Of a stretch of 64,000 nucleotides of DNA, positions 52,262 to 59,944 are shown piece after piece. Below the pieces are notes generated by a model. The model searched no databases. It had not been told where the DNA came from and was given only the letters and a program-made list of their open reading frames with translations. This DNA comes from Rhodobacteraceae bacterium DSL-40 (GTDB taxonomy: Bacteria; Pseudomonadota; Alphaproteobacteria; Rhodobacterales; Rhodobacteraceae), in assembly GCA_003258405.1 (NCBI GenBank), contig QKPN01000002.1:248001-312000 (forward strand), read 5' to 3'. The position numbers were made by a program, and so were the translations under genes. Within the stretch, counting starts at the first letter, position 1. Every line of letters starts with the position of its first letter.

Positions 52262-53407
52262 ATGAACGCAGTCGGAGGATCGGCAGGGAACCTCGGCGAT
52301 GGTGTCGCGCAGCTTCTCGGCGCACTTGCCGGGCCCGATCGCGCGCGCCTTGCACCCGGCCTTTCGCGTCTCGACTGGGTGGCGCCGCTGCCGAATGCCG
52401 CGGCGCCGGGATTTCTCTACCTCGCCGGCGCCCTTGACGGCGCGGCCGCAGGCGGCGGCGGGCGCACCCCTGCCGAGGCCGCGGGACGGCTGGCGGGCGA
52501 AGCCGCAGAGGCCGCTGCGCGCGCCGCACCGCCGCTCCTGCGCCGCGATCTGCCCGGCGATCCGGAGATCGACGCGATCTGGACCCGCGATCCGAAATGC
52601 ACCCGCATCGCCGCCAGCGACCCGCAGGACGGCGCGCCGGTCGGCCTTCCCGCCGTCTCCGTCTTTTCCGGCCCCGAGCTCGACGCCGAACGTCGGCCGG
52701 AGGCGCCACCGGGCAGCCTCGGTCTTGCCGCAGGGCCGAGCCAGGCCGCTGCCCGGCTCTCGGGCCTGCTCGAGCTCGTGGAACGCGACGCCGCCGCGCG
52801 CTGGTGGGCGGGCCTCGACCTGCCCCGCGCCCTCGATCCCGGCCTCGCAGCCGATGCCGCGAGCGAACTTGCCGCGATGCGCCGCGGCGCATCCCCGCCC
52901 GGACGCGCCACCACCCTGCTCCGGCTCGAGGCGCGCTGCGGCGTGCCCGTCGTCTGCGCCTTCTCCTCGGAGCCGGACGGGCGCGGGCTCGCGATCGGGC
53001 TCAAGGCCGCGCTCGAGCCCGCTGTGGCGGCGCGCGGTGCGGTGATGGAGCTCCTGCAGATGGAGATCGCGCTCGAGATGGCGCGCATGCGCCACACCCG
53101 CGGCGAACCGACAGCGGGAGACGCAAGCGCCCTCGACCGCGCCGCCCTCGATCTCGATGCGCTGCCCGCCTTCTCGGCGCGGCCCGCCCGGGCCATGGCC
53201 AGCCGCCGTCCGCTCACGGGCATGCCGGAGCTCGTGCGCGCACTGGCCCGCGAAGGCATCCGTATCGTTGCCGCTGACCTCGACGCGCCCGGCATGGAGC
53301 TCCACGTTGCCAAGATCGCGGCAAGCGGCCTCATGCCCTTCCCCTCGGGCCACGAGCAAAGCCCGCGCCCCGGCGCACCCGGCAAACTGGCGAGGCTCAT
53401 GGGATGA
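52262..53407 (+). CDS. YcaO-domain protein (ATP-dependent peptide- or amide-modifying enzyme, unassigned)
   Basis: A 381-residue single-domain YcaO protein. YcaO enzymes use ATP to activate backbone amides, making azolines, thioamides or amidines in RiPPs, or they modify ribosomal proteins and enzymes. Recognised marks are GSLGLAAGPSQAAARLSGLL (the glycine-rich stretch before the ATP helix), ELVERDAAARWW at about residues 171-182, with the glutamates that bind ATP-magnesium, and AVMELLQMEIALEMARMRH at about 260-278. The C-terminus (MPFPSGHEQSPRPGAPG) is proline-rich but lacks a clean PxPxP. There is no fused E1-like, TfuA or dehydrogenase domain and no precursor peptide gene beside it. A GTG at 52247 is the alternative start. 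It overlaps the BTAD regulator by 4 bases. Confidence 0.8.
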   Translation: MNAVGGSAGNLGDGVAQLLGALAGPDRARLAPGLSRLDWVAPLPNAAAPGFLYLAGALDGAAAGGGGRTPAEAAGRLAGEAAEAAARAAPPLLRRDLPGDPEIDAIWTRDPKCTRIAASDPQDGAPVGLPAVSVFSGPELDAERRPEAPPGSLGLAAGPSQAAARLSGLLELVERDAAARWWAGLDLPRALDPGLAADAASELAAMRRGASPPGRATTLLRLEARCGVPVVCAFSSEPDGRGLAIGLKAALEPAVAARGAVMELLQMEIALEMARMRHTRGEPTAGDASALDRAALDLDALPAFSARPARAMASRRPLTGMPELVRALAREGIRIVAADLDAPGMELHVAKIAASGLMPFPSGHEQSPRPGAPGKLARLMG

Positions 53408-55374
53408 TCGAGACGGCGAACCGCTCCGTCACGCTGACCACAACCGGCGTCATGCAGGTTTCGCTCGCGGGCAAGCCGCTGCAGTTTTCCAGCCGCAAGG
53501 CGCTTGCGATCCTCACCTATCTCGCGCTGCAATCGGCCCGCTCGGAAAGCCGCGAGCGCATCGCGACGATGCTCTGGAGCGACTCGGGCCCGGATCAGGC
53601 CCGTGGTGCGTTGCGCCAGACGCTGCGGCGGCTCAAGCAGGATCTCGGCCCCGCGGGCGAATTGCTGGAGGCCGACCGCAACACCGTGCGCCTCACCTAT
53701 CCGATCGACTGCGACATCCTCGAGGCGATCGCGGAAGCGGAGCAGGGCATCCCGCCCGGCTTTCTCGCCCGCGATGACGGCGCCTTCGCCCGGCTCTTCA
53801 CCGACATCGAGGATCTCGACCCAGACTTCAATCTCTGGATCGCGGTGCAGCGCGAACGCCTCGGCAGCCAGCTCACCAACCGCCTCGAAAGCGCGATGGC
53901 CTCGGCCCGCGAAGCCGATCGGCAACTCAGCCTCGCCGAGGCGCTGATGCGCACCGACCCCACCCATGAAGGCGCCTGCCGCGCCGCGATGGAGGCCCAT
54001 GTCGCGCTCGGCGACACGGTTCAGGCGATGCGCGTTTACGAGCGGCTCTGGAAGATCCTGGAGGAAGAACTCGACGTCGAGCCTTCCGAAAAGACCCAGG
54101 CGCTCTACGTCGCGATCAAGCAGGGCCAGTCGGGGGCGGCCATGGGCGGCGGCCCATCCGGCACGCAGGATTTTCTCGCCCCCATCGCCATCCTCGTCGA
54201 GCCGATCCAGGGCCAGCGGATGGAAGGCGATTTCGACTTCTTCGGTTCCATATTCCGCGACGAGATGATCGCGGCGCTCGCCCGCTTCCGCGACTGGCTC
54301 GTGGTCGACGGCGAGCAGGGCGGCTCCACCCCGCCCACCTACCGGACCTATTCGCTCCGCATCATGCTCCACCCGATCAGCGATTCGGTGATGGTGGGGC
54401 TCCGGCTGCTCGATCAGGCCGACAACCACTGCGTCTGGGCCGAGCGCTATTCCGTCACCCTGGATGGCATCGCCGAACTTCACCGCTCCGCGCTGCGCCA
54501 GCTCGCGGTCGCGCTCAACGTTCACCTCTCCACCCCGCGCCTCCAGTCGGCCCGAGAGACACAGAGCCCCATGGGCCGCAAATACGAGCTCTGGATGCAG
54601 GCCCAGGCCCTCAGCGGCGACTGGCGCCCCGAGACCGAGATCAAGGCCGAGCGGATCCTGCGCGAACTGATCGAGACGACGCCGAATTTTGCCGCGGCCA
54701 TGGTGGCGCTCGCCCAGAGCCTCAATTCCCGCCCCGTCATCTTCCCCGGCTACATGCGCAATCCGCAGATGATCGCCGACAGTCTCGAGCTCACCGCGCG
54801 CGCCGTGAAGCTCGACCCGCTCGATTCCCGCACCCACCTTTCGAGGGCCTGGGCCCATACCATGGCCGGGTCCTACACCGCGGCGCTCAGCCATCTCGAC
54901 ATGGCGATGGACCTCAACGAGAACGATCCCTGGACGATCATCTCGGCCGGCCTCGGCTATGCTTTCGCCGGTCAGAACGCGCGCGCGGCGGATCTCATCG
55001 CCCAGGCCCGCCAGTTCGGCATGCGGCATTCCCGTGCGGCGCAAGGCTATATCGCCACCGCGACCTATCTCGTCGGGGATTACGAGGGCTCGATCAGCGC
55101 CGCGGAGGTCGCCGGCGACGCGATCATCAACCTGCCCGCGTGGGCCGCGGCCAGTTCGATGCATCTCGGCGATACCCGGCGCGCTGCAAGCGAGATCGCG
55201 ACCTTCCTCGATCTGGCCCGAGGCGCCTGGATCGGCGCCGCCGCGCCAACGGACGGAGCGATCATCGACTGGTTCGTCGCGAGCTTCCCGATCCGCTCAT
55301 CCTCCTGCCGCGCCGAGCTGCAGAAACGCCTCCTTGCCGCCCTCGGCGCAGCAAAAGAACGGCGGCCGGACTAG
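53404..55374 (+). CDS. BTAD/SARP-type transcriptional regulator with C-terminal TPR region
   Basis: A 656-residue regulator. Residues 5-95 are an OmpR-like winged helix (VSLAGKPLQFSSRKALAILT, then RIATMLWSDSGPDQARGALR and QTLRRLKQDLGP). Residues 100-255 form the bacterial transcriptional activation domain (SLAEALMRTDPTHEGACRAA, ALGDTVQAMRVYERLWKILE, EELDVEPSEKTQALY). A middle part (residues 258-375) resembles the TolB-like domain found in CadC-type and cyclase-linked regulators, and 380-600 holds about five tetratricopeptide repeats (MVALAQSLNSR, THLSRAWAHTMAGSYTAALS, PWTIISAGLGYAFAGQNARA). SARP-type proteins activate specialised-metabolite genes in actinobacteria; in proteobacteria they are rare. 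Because it is co-translated with the YcaO gene, control of this locus is likely. Confidence 0.85.
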   Translation: MIETANRSVTLTTTGVMQVSLAGKPLQFSSRKALAILTYLALQSARSESRERIATMLWSDSGPDQARGALRQTLRRLKQDLGPAGELLEADRNTVRLTYPIDCDILEAIAEAEQGIPPGFLARDDGAFARLFTDIEDLDPDFNLWIAVQRERLGSQLTNRLESAMASAREADRQLSLAEALMRTDPTHEGACRAAMEAHVALGDTVQAMRVYERLWKILEEELDVEPSEKTQALYVAIKQGQSGAAMGGGPSGTQDFLAPIAILVEPIQGQRMEGDFDFFGSIFRDEMIAALARFRDWLVVDGEQGGSTPPTYRTYSLRIMLHPISDSVMVGLRLLDQADNHCVWAERYSVTLDGIAELHRSALRQLAVALNVHLSTPRLQSARETQSPMGRKYELWMQAQALSGDWRPETEIKAERILRELIETTPNFAAAMVALAQSLNSRPVIFPGYMRNPQMIADSLELTARAVKLDPLDSRTHLSRAWAHTMAGSYTAALSHLDMAMDLNENDPWTIISAGLGYAFAGQNARAADLIAQARQFGMRHSRAAQGYIATATYLVGDYEGSISAAEVAGDAIINLPAWAAASSMHLGDTRRAASEIATFLDLARGAWIGAAAPTDGAIIDWFVASFPIRSSSCRAELQKRLLAALGAAKERRPD

Positions 55375-55420
55375 GCCGCCGAGTTGCTCAGGGAGGGCTC
55401 CCTATCCCGTCGCGCCGCGG

Positions 55421-55828
55421 TTACTTGCACTGCGCGATGGTGTAATCCCCGACGCGCGACATCAGGATGTCGAGCGGAGTCATCACCGGGCTGAAGCCGG
55501 GGCGGTAGAAATCCGAATAGAACTGCGGGAAGGGATAGCTGCCGTCGCGCTCGGGATCGGTCATGTCCTCGATGGCCATCTCCATCATTTCCTTGACCGG
55601 CAGGCGGATCACCAGCGTCTCGTGATCGCCCTGGCAGAACTCCACGGCCTTCACCCGGTCCGGCACCACCGCGATCCCGTCGAGCTGCTCCTTGAGCGCC
55701 TCGACCGTTGCGGGCCTTTCCTTGCGCCCGAGCGCCCAGTCCGTCACCAGCCGGCCCATCTCCAGGTAGTCGGTCACCTCGACGAGAGGAATTTCCGACC
55801 CTGAACTCTTCACATGCGTATCAAGCAT
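55421..55828 (-). CDS. Possible independently translated C-terminal module of the peroxidase (135 residues)
   Basis: Inside the peroxidase frame, ATG 55828 is preceded on the minus strand by AGGAGG (55841-55836) with seven bases of spacing, which is the best Shine-Dalgarno in this locus. Just before it the peroxidase reads a Gly/Ser/Asp-rich stretch (NGDAPLADGSVRGGSG) that looks like a linker. So the same frame may yield both a fusion and a free 135-residue protein, starting MLDTHVKSSG. The module has two cysteines, one two residues from its end, and a Tyr/Phe/Pro-rich part (SYPFPQFYSDFYRPGF). Its family is unrecognised. This could be a subunit, a regulator or a YcaO substrate; none is shown. 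Confidence 0.4.
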   Translation of the reverse strand: MLDTHVKSSGSEIPLVEVTDYLEMGRLVTDWALGRKERPATVEALKEQLDGIAVVPDRVKAVEFCQGDHETLVIRLPVKEMMEMAIEDMTDPERDGSYPFPQFYSDFYRPGFSPVMTPLDILMSRVGDYTIAQCK

Positions 55829-57412
55829 TCCACTTCCTCCTCGTACCGATCCATCTGCTAGAGGCGCGTCCCCGTTCAGCGGATGAAGCCGCGCGCCGTC
55901 GGCAAAGCCGTAATGCCGCTGGAGCCAGGCGATCACGGCGCTCATCGTGCCCGGCACCTCGTCGCCGAAGACCTGACGGCGGGCGGCATCGAGAGCCGCG
56001 TCCCCGGCCTCCACGGGCAGCGCCGCCGCGACGGTCTCGCCCATGATGAAGGATCCGAGCGCGCCAAGACGCCCGCCGCCGGTATCCGCCTCCGCCTCGA
56101 GCATGAGGAAGAGGGTAAGCGGCGGGTCGCCCGCCACCGCATCGAGCCGCCCCTCCGGCACACCGGCATCGGCGAGCCACTCGCGGAGCGTCTCCTTCCA
56201 TTTGCGCTCGTCCTGCGCGAAACGGCCGTCGAAGAGCCCCGGACGCAGCCTCTCGGCGCGCCGGATCAGCGACGGAACGGAGCGCAAGGTGCCCCGTGAA
56301 CACGCGATGAGATCGCGCAGGACGAGCCCTTCGGCGGATCCTTCCACCCCCACCCCCTCGTGTGCCGCGAAGGCACGGGCCACATGTGGCCCAAGTGCGC
56401 GTGCCTTCTGCGGCGTGGAGGATCCGATCGCGAAGAAGTTCGAGAAGTCGAGCAGCCAGTCCTCGGTCAGCGGCATGTCATGCGGCCGCCCGGTGCTGGT
56501 GTGCCGCACCAGGGTGCGGATGCCCTCGTTCGGACGCCGGGCATTCAGCCGGTAGATCTCGCGCACCAGCCCGTGCCCGAGCCGCGCCACGCCCGCCATG
56601 AATTCGACCGGCGTCTTTTCCGAGAGTACCACGTTCTGCGAGGTGAAGCCGTCCTGCTCGAGACGGTCGAACATGTCCGGCAGCAGCCAGTTGCCGAGCA
56701 CATCGGCGCAGATTACCTCGCGGTAGATGCCGCGGTTGATCCGCCGCGCCAACTCGAAGGCCGCACCGTAGGGGTCGGCGCCGCGGCCGCGATACTCGGG
56801 CTGCTTCTCGAAAGCGGCGGCGAGCGTCGAGGCGATGCCGTTGTGCAGGAGCGCCCAGACTGTCTGGAACTGCCCGAGCAGCATGTTCGAATCAGAGAAC
56901 GTGTTCGGAACCAGAACTTCCGAGCGCTGATCGACGCCCTTGGCATCGAGATGCGGGCAGGCGACCCGCGGCAGATCGCGCGCGGCCCCCCAGGGCGGCG
57001 AGGAAACCGTCGGCCGCGTCCGGTTGAGACGCAGCAGATGCCGCCGCTTTCCCGGCGCCGAAGGCACCTGATAGAATGCCGCGTCATGGCGCGGCCCGTC
57101 GCCGTAGATCAGCGCCAGATCGAGCATGTTGCCCGATGCGGTGCTCTCGCGCGTCAGGAAGTCGAGATCATGCACCATGAACTGGCCCATGTAGGTTGCG
57201 CCCGCCGGAATGTCCGATTCCGCCCCCGGACGCCGCGTCGCGCCGATCTTCCGCGCAATGCACTGCAAGATCGCGACCGGTTCGCTGCGCGGATCCGGCT
57301 CGCCCTCCGGCACCTTCACGCCGCGCGCCAGATCCCCGTCATCCGGCGTCCCGAACAGGTTGCGGATCCGATCCTCGCTGCGCCGTGCTGCCCCTCGTTC
57401 AAAGCCCGCCAT
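55421..57412 (-). CDS. Animal-type heme peroxidase with a C-terminal extension
   Basis: A 663-residue peroxidase of the peroxidase-cyclooxygenase superfamily without a signal peptide. The distal histidine and calcium-site aspartate are in GATYMGQFMVHDLDF (about residues 70-84). The proximal histidine is in FMAGVARLGHGLVREIYRLN. In the helix that normally reads LxREHNR, this protein has VWALLHNGIAS, so the usual catalytic arginine is replaced by leucine. Residues 529-663 are an added module with VTDYLEMGRLVTDWALGRKE, EFCQGDHETLVIRLPVKE and a C-terminal YTIAQCK. The ATG of this module (55828) has its own AGGAGG site (see next entry). The gene converges on the BTAD gene with 46 bases between. 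Substrate is unknown. Confidence 0.8.
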   Translation of the reverse strand: MAGFERGAARRSEDRIRNLFGTPDDGDLARGVKVPEGEPDPRSEPVAILQCIARKIGATRRPGAESDIPAGATYMGQFMVHDLDFLTRESTASGNMLDLALIYGDGPRHDAAFYQVPSAPGKRRHLLRLNRTRPTVSSPPWGAARDLPRVACPHLDAKGVDQRSEVLVPNTFSDSNMLLGQFQTVWALLHNGIASTLAAAFEKQPEYRGRGADPYGAAFELARRINRGIYREVICADVLGNWLLPDMFDRLEQDGFTSQNVVLSEKTPVEFMAGVARLGHGLVREIYRLNARRPNEGIRTLVRHTSTGRPHDMPLTEDWLLDFSNFFAIGSSTPQKARALGPHVARAFAAHEGVGVEGSAEGLVLRDLIACSRGTLRSVPSLIRRAERLRPGLFDGRFAQDERKWKETLREWLADAGVPEGRLDAVAGDPPLTLFLMLEAEADTGGGRLGALGSFIMGETVAAALPVEAGDAALDAARRQVFGDEVPGTMSAVIAWLQRHYGFADGARLHPLNGDAPLADGSVRGGSGMLDTHVKSSGSEIPLVEVTDYLEMGRLVTDWALGRKERPATVEALKEQLDGIAVVPDRVKAVEFCQGDHETLVIRLPVKEMMEMAIEDMTDPERDGSYPFPQFYSDFYRPGFSPVMTPLDILMSRVGDYTIAQCK

Positions 57413-57578
57413 GTCATCCTCATTGCTGCAACGCGTTGCTGGAATCAGTTAATCAATTCCTGCGTTACAGCACCGTGACATGGGCCAAGGCGCCCTGCCC
57501 CCGCATGGAGGGGCGGATCAGGCTTCTGAATTCATTAAAGAAACAAAAGCCTGCCGCGGGATCGTCGGGAGGCCCCGC

Positions 57579-58250
57579 TCAGTCTATCACGAGATCGGCC
57601 AGTCGTGCATCGCCCTGCGTGCCCGTGTTGTCGGTATCGGCAGAGACGCCGATTCCCATGAGCGGCCCCGGCTCGCGCCCGAAGGCCCGGCGAAAATCGG
57701 CGCGCAGATCGACCGACTCGCTCACCCACTGCCCGGTGGGGCCATCGGCAGGCTGCATCACCACGAGCTGACCGCGCCCAAGCATCGAGGGGCTGCGGAT
57801 CACTGTGCCCGGCGCCGAGTTGCCGCCCCAGACATAGACCAGGGCCCGGCCGCTCATCATCGCGGAGCGGAGCGATTTCGGCGGGTCGCCCACCGCGGAG
57901 TCGTCATCGGCAAAGAGGAAATAGAGCGCGATGGCCCGGTCGTCGGCCTTGCGGTCGGAAAGATCGGTCGGCGGCACGGCCTCATCGACCCGCCAGCGCC
58001 ACTGCGCCGTGTTCCCGTTGGCGAAATCCGCCGGCAGCGGCCGCCAGATCAGCGAGCCGGAATTATCCGATGTGACCCGGAGCGTGTCGGTGTTCACCGC
58101 GGAGAACTGCGAGGGTTGCCGGCCGCGAAAGGTGAAGTCCTGCCAGCCCGTCGCCGAAAGGCTCGGCCCGAAGGCCACCGGCCCGAGCGCGAGCGCGGGG
58201 CTCGCCACCGCGATAGAGGATGCCAGCAGAAAAGCCGCAAAGCTGCGCAT
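57579..58250 (-). CDS. DUF3047 family exported protein
   Basis: A 223-residue protein from ATG 58250 with a signal peptide (RSFAAFLLASSIAVASPALA). The mature part has the DUF3047 beta-rich pattern: LRVTSDNSGSLIWRPLPAD, AQWRWRVDEAVPPTDLSDRK, DDRAIALYFLFADD, LVYVWGGNSAPGTVIRSPSM and a C-terminal GIGVSADTDNTGTQGDARLA. The function is unknown; the fold suggests a carbohydrate-binding-like jelly roll. It is upstream of the peroxidase on the same strand with 166 bases between, so a link to the YcaO locus is possible but not shown. Confidence 0.75.
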   Translation of the reverse strand: MRSFAAFLLASSIAVASPALALGPVAFGPSLSATGWQDFTFRGRQPSQFSAVNTDTLRVTSDNSGSLIWRPLPADFANGNTAQWRWRVDEAVPPTDLSDRKADDRAIALYFLFADDDSAVGDPPKSLRSAMMSGRALVYVWGGNSAPGTVIRSPSMLGRGQLVVMQPADGPTGQWVSESVDLRADFRRAFGREPGPLMGIGVSADTDNTGTQGDARLADLVID

Positions 58251-58342
58251 GTCGAAACACCCCGAACCCATCTCGTTTCCGTTCAGGTAAAAAAGAGGTG
58301 CGACGGCGCGCGAAGTCAACGCGCGCGCCGCTCAAGTGCGCG

Positions 58343-59215
58343 TTACCGCATCCGCGCCTGCCGGATGAGCGTATAGATGCCCGCCGAGAGGATCATCGCG
58401 CCGCCCGCAAGGGTCCAGTTGTCGGGATGCTCGTTGAAGATCAGCGTGCCGAGTATGGTGATGAAGACGAGCTGGAAATACGCGAAGGGCTGGATCGTGC
58501 CCGCTTCCGCCACCTCATAGGCCTTGATGAGCAGGAAGTGCCCCAGCACGCCGGTGAGGCAGAGCGCCCCCATCCAGCCCCAGTCCGCGAGCCCCTGGAT
58601 CGGGGTCCAGAAGAACGGCCCGACCAGCGTCGTCGCCACGGCGCCCGCGACACCGGTGTAGAAGAAGCTCGTCGCCGAGCTGTCGTCCCGCCCGACATAG
58701 CGCGTGAGCAGCCCGTAGAGCGCGAACATCGTCGCCCCGATCAGTGGCAGCGCCGCCGCCGGGCTGAAAACCCGCAGCCCCGGCCGCAGGATCACCAGCA
58801 CGCCCGCAAGTCCGATCAGGATCGCGATCCCCCGCCGCCAGCCGACATATTCGCCGAGCACCGGCCCCGCGAGCGCGGCAATCAGCAGCGGATAGACCGC
58901 GAAGACCGCATGGGTCTCGATCAGCCCGAGCTTCACGAAGGCCAGCACGACAATGCAGACCTCCGCGGTCAGCAGCACGCCACGGAAGATCTGCAGCCCC
59001 AGGTTCCGGGTGCGCATCACACGGGCGAGCCCGCCGCGATGCCGCGCCGAGAGCACGATCACGAAGAAGGCGAAGAACCAGTAGCGGATCATCACCACCG
59101 TCAGCACATGGTATTTTTCCGCGAGATGCCGCGACATCCCGTCCTGGATGGCGAAGACCGCCGTCGTCAGGATCATCAGGAGGATGCCGAGCCGCGGATC
59201 GTTGCGGCGTGTCAT
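58343..59215 (-). CDS. EamA-family (DMT) transporter
   Basis: A ten-segment membrane protein of 290 residues with two EamA repeats. The first has LGILLMILTTAVFAIQDGMS and AVFAVYPLLIAALAGPVLGE; the second has PLIGATMFALYGLLTRYVGR and FAYFQLVFITILGTLIFNEH, the usual end-of-repeat motifs. It probably exports or imports a small metabolite. The start overlaps the mnmD stop by 4 bases, so the two genes are co-translated, though no functional link is known. Confidence 0.87.
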   Translation of the reverse strand: MTRRNDPRLGILLMILTTAVFAIQDGMSRHLAEKYHVLTVVMIRYWFFAFFVIVLSARHRGGLARVMRTRNLGLQIFRGVLLTAEVCIVVLAFVKLGLIETHAVFAVYPLLIAALAGPVLGEYVGWRRGIAILIGLAGVLVILRPGLRVFSPAAALPLIGATMFALYGLLTRYVGRDDSSATSFFYTGVAGAVATTLVGPFFWTPIQGLADWGWMGALCLTGVLGHFLLIKAYEVAEAGTIQPFAYFQLVFITILGTLIFNEHPDNWTLAGGAMILSAGIYTLIRQARMR

Positions 59216-59898
59216 TTGCGGGCACGCTCCCCCCGCGTCATGTGGCGCTTTCGTCCGAAACCTTCACTGCGCGTGACGGTGAAGCCCGCCGCCGCGATCC
59301 GGTCCCGCACGGCCCGTGCGGCGGAATAGGTCGCACAGGTGCCCCCCGGAGCCGTGTGCCGCCCGACCTCGGCGAGCAGCTCCGCCTCCCAGAGCTCGGG
59401 ATTGCGCGCAGGCGAGAACCCGTCGAGAAACCAGGCATCCGCCGCGCCGGTCCAGTGCCCGAGCATCTCGCGCGCATCGCCCTCGACCACGGTCAGCAGC
59501 AGCCCCGGCAGCTCGATCAGCCGCGCGCCCGCCTCCCAGGCCCGCACCAGCGGCCCGGCCCAGGGCTCGAGCTCCGGCCAGCGCTGCAACGCATGCGCCA
59601 TGTCGGCCGCCGCGATCGGGAAAGCCTCGAAGCTCGTGAAGGCAAGCCGCCCCTCCTGCCCGGAGCGCACCCAGGCCGCGGCGGCCGCGATGGCGTTGAG
59701 CCCGGTGCCGAAACCGAGCTCGGCAATGTGGAACCCCGGCCGGAACCGCTCCGGCAGGCCGTTGCCCGCAAGATAGACATGTCGCGTTTCGGCCAGACCG
59801 TCGCCCAGCGCGTAATAGGGATCGGCAAAGCGGACCGAGACCGGCACCGCGCCGTCCTCCCAGACCACTTCCGCCTTTTGCATCCCCTGCACAACCAT
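59212..59898 (-). CDS. mnmD: tRNA (5-methylaminomethyl-2-thiouridine) methyltransferase, stand-alone MnmD
   Basis: A 228-residue methyltransferase equal to the N-terminal domain of bifunctional MnmC. It has DPYYALGDGLAETRHVYLAG, HIAELGFGTGLNAIAAAAAW and the DUF752 hallmark AWFLDGFSPARNPELWEAEL. It methylates nm5s2U or similar wobble uridines in tRNA. The oxidoreductase half of MnmC is absent from this protein. However, a FAD oxidoreductase gene starts 46 bases away on the other strand, which suggests a split and flipped MnmC. Confidence 0.88.
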   Translation of the reverse strand: MVVQGMQKAEVVWEDGAVPVSVRFADPYYALGDGLAETRHVYLAGNGLPERFRPGFHIAELGFGTGLNAIAAAAAWVRSGQEGRLAFTSFEAFPIAAADMAHALQRWPELEPWAGPLVRAWEAGARLIELPGLLLTVVEGDAREMLGHWTGAADAWFLDGFSPARNPELWEAELLAEVGRHTAPGGTCATYSAARAVRDRIAAAGFTVTRSEGFGRKRHMTRGERARK

Positions 59899-59944
59899 GG
59901 TCTATCCCCGTTCCGAACGGGTGATCATAGGCAGGTGCAGGAGC

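Noticed and set aside
55810-55854. A 14-codon minus-strand ORF (MDRYEEEVECLIRM) overlapping the internal ribosome site of the peroxidase
   Set aside because: It overlaps the Shine-Dalgarno itself, lacks its own ribosome site and is in another frame; I take it as chance.
52262-57412. A RiPP precursor peptide gene next to the YcaO gene
   Set aside because: I looked in the short gaps (52102-52261, 55375-55420, 57413-57578) on both strands and found no small ORF with a good ribosome site and a Cys/Ser/Thr-rich core.
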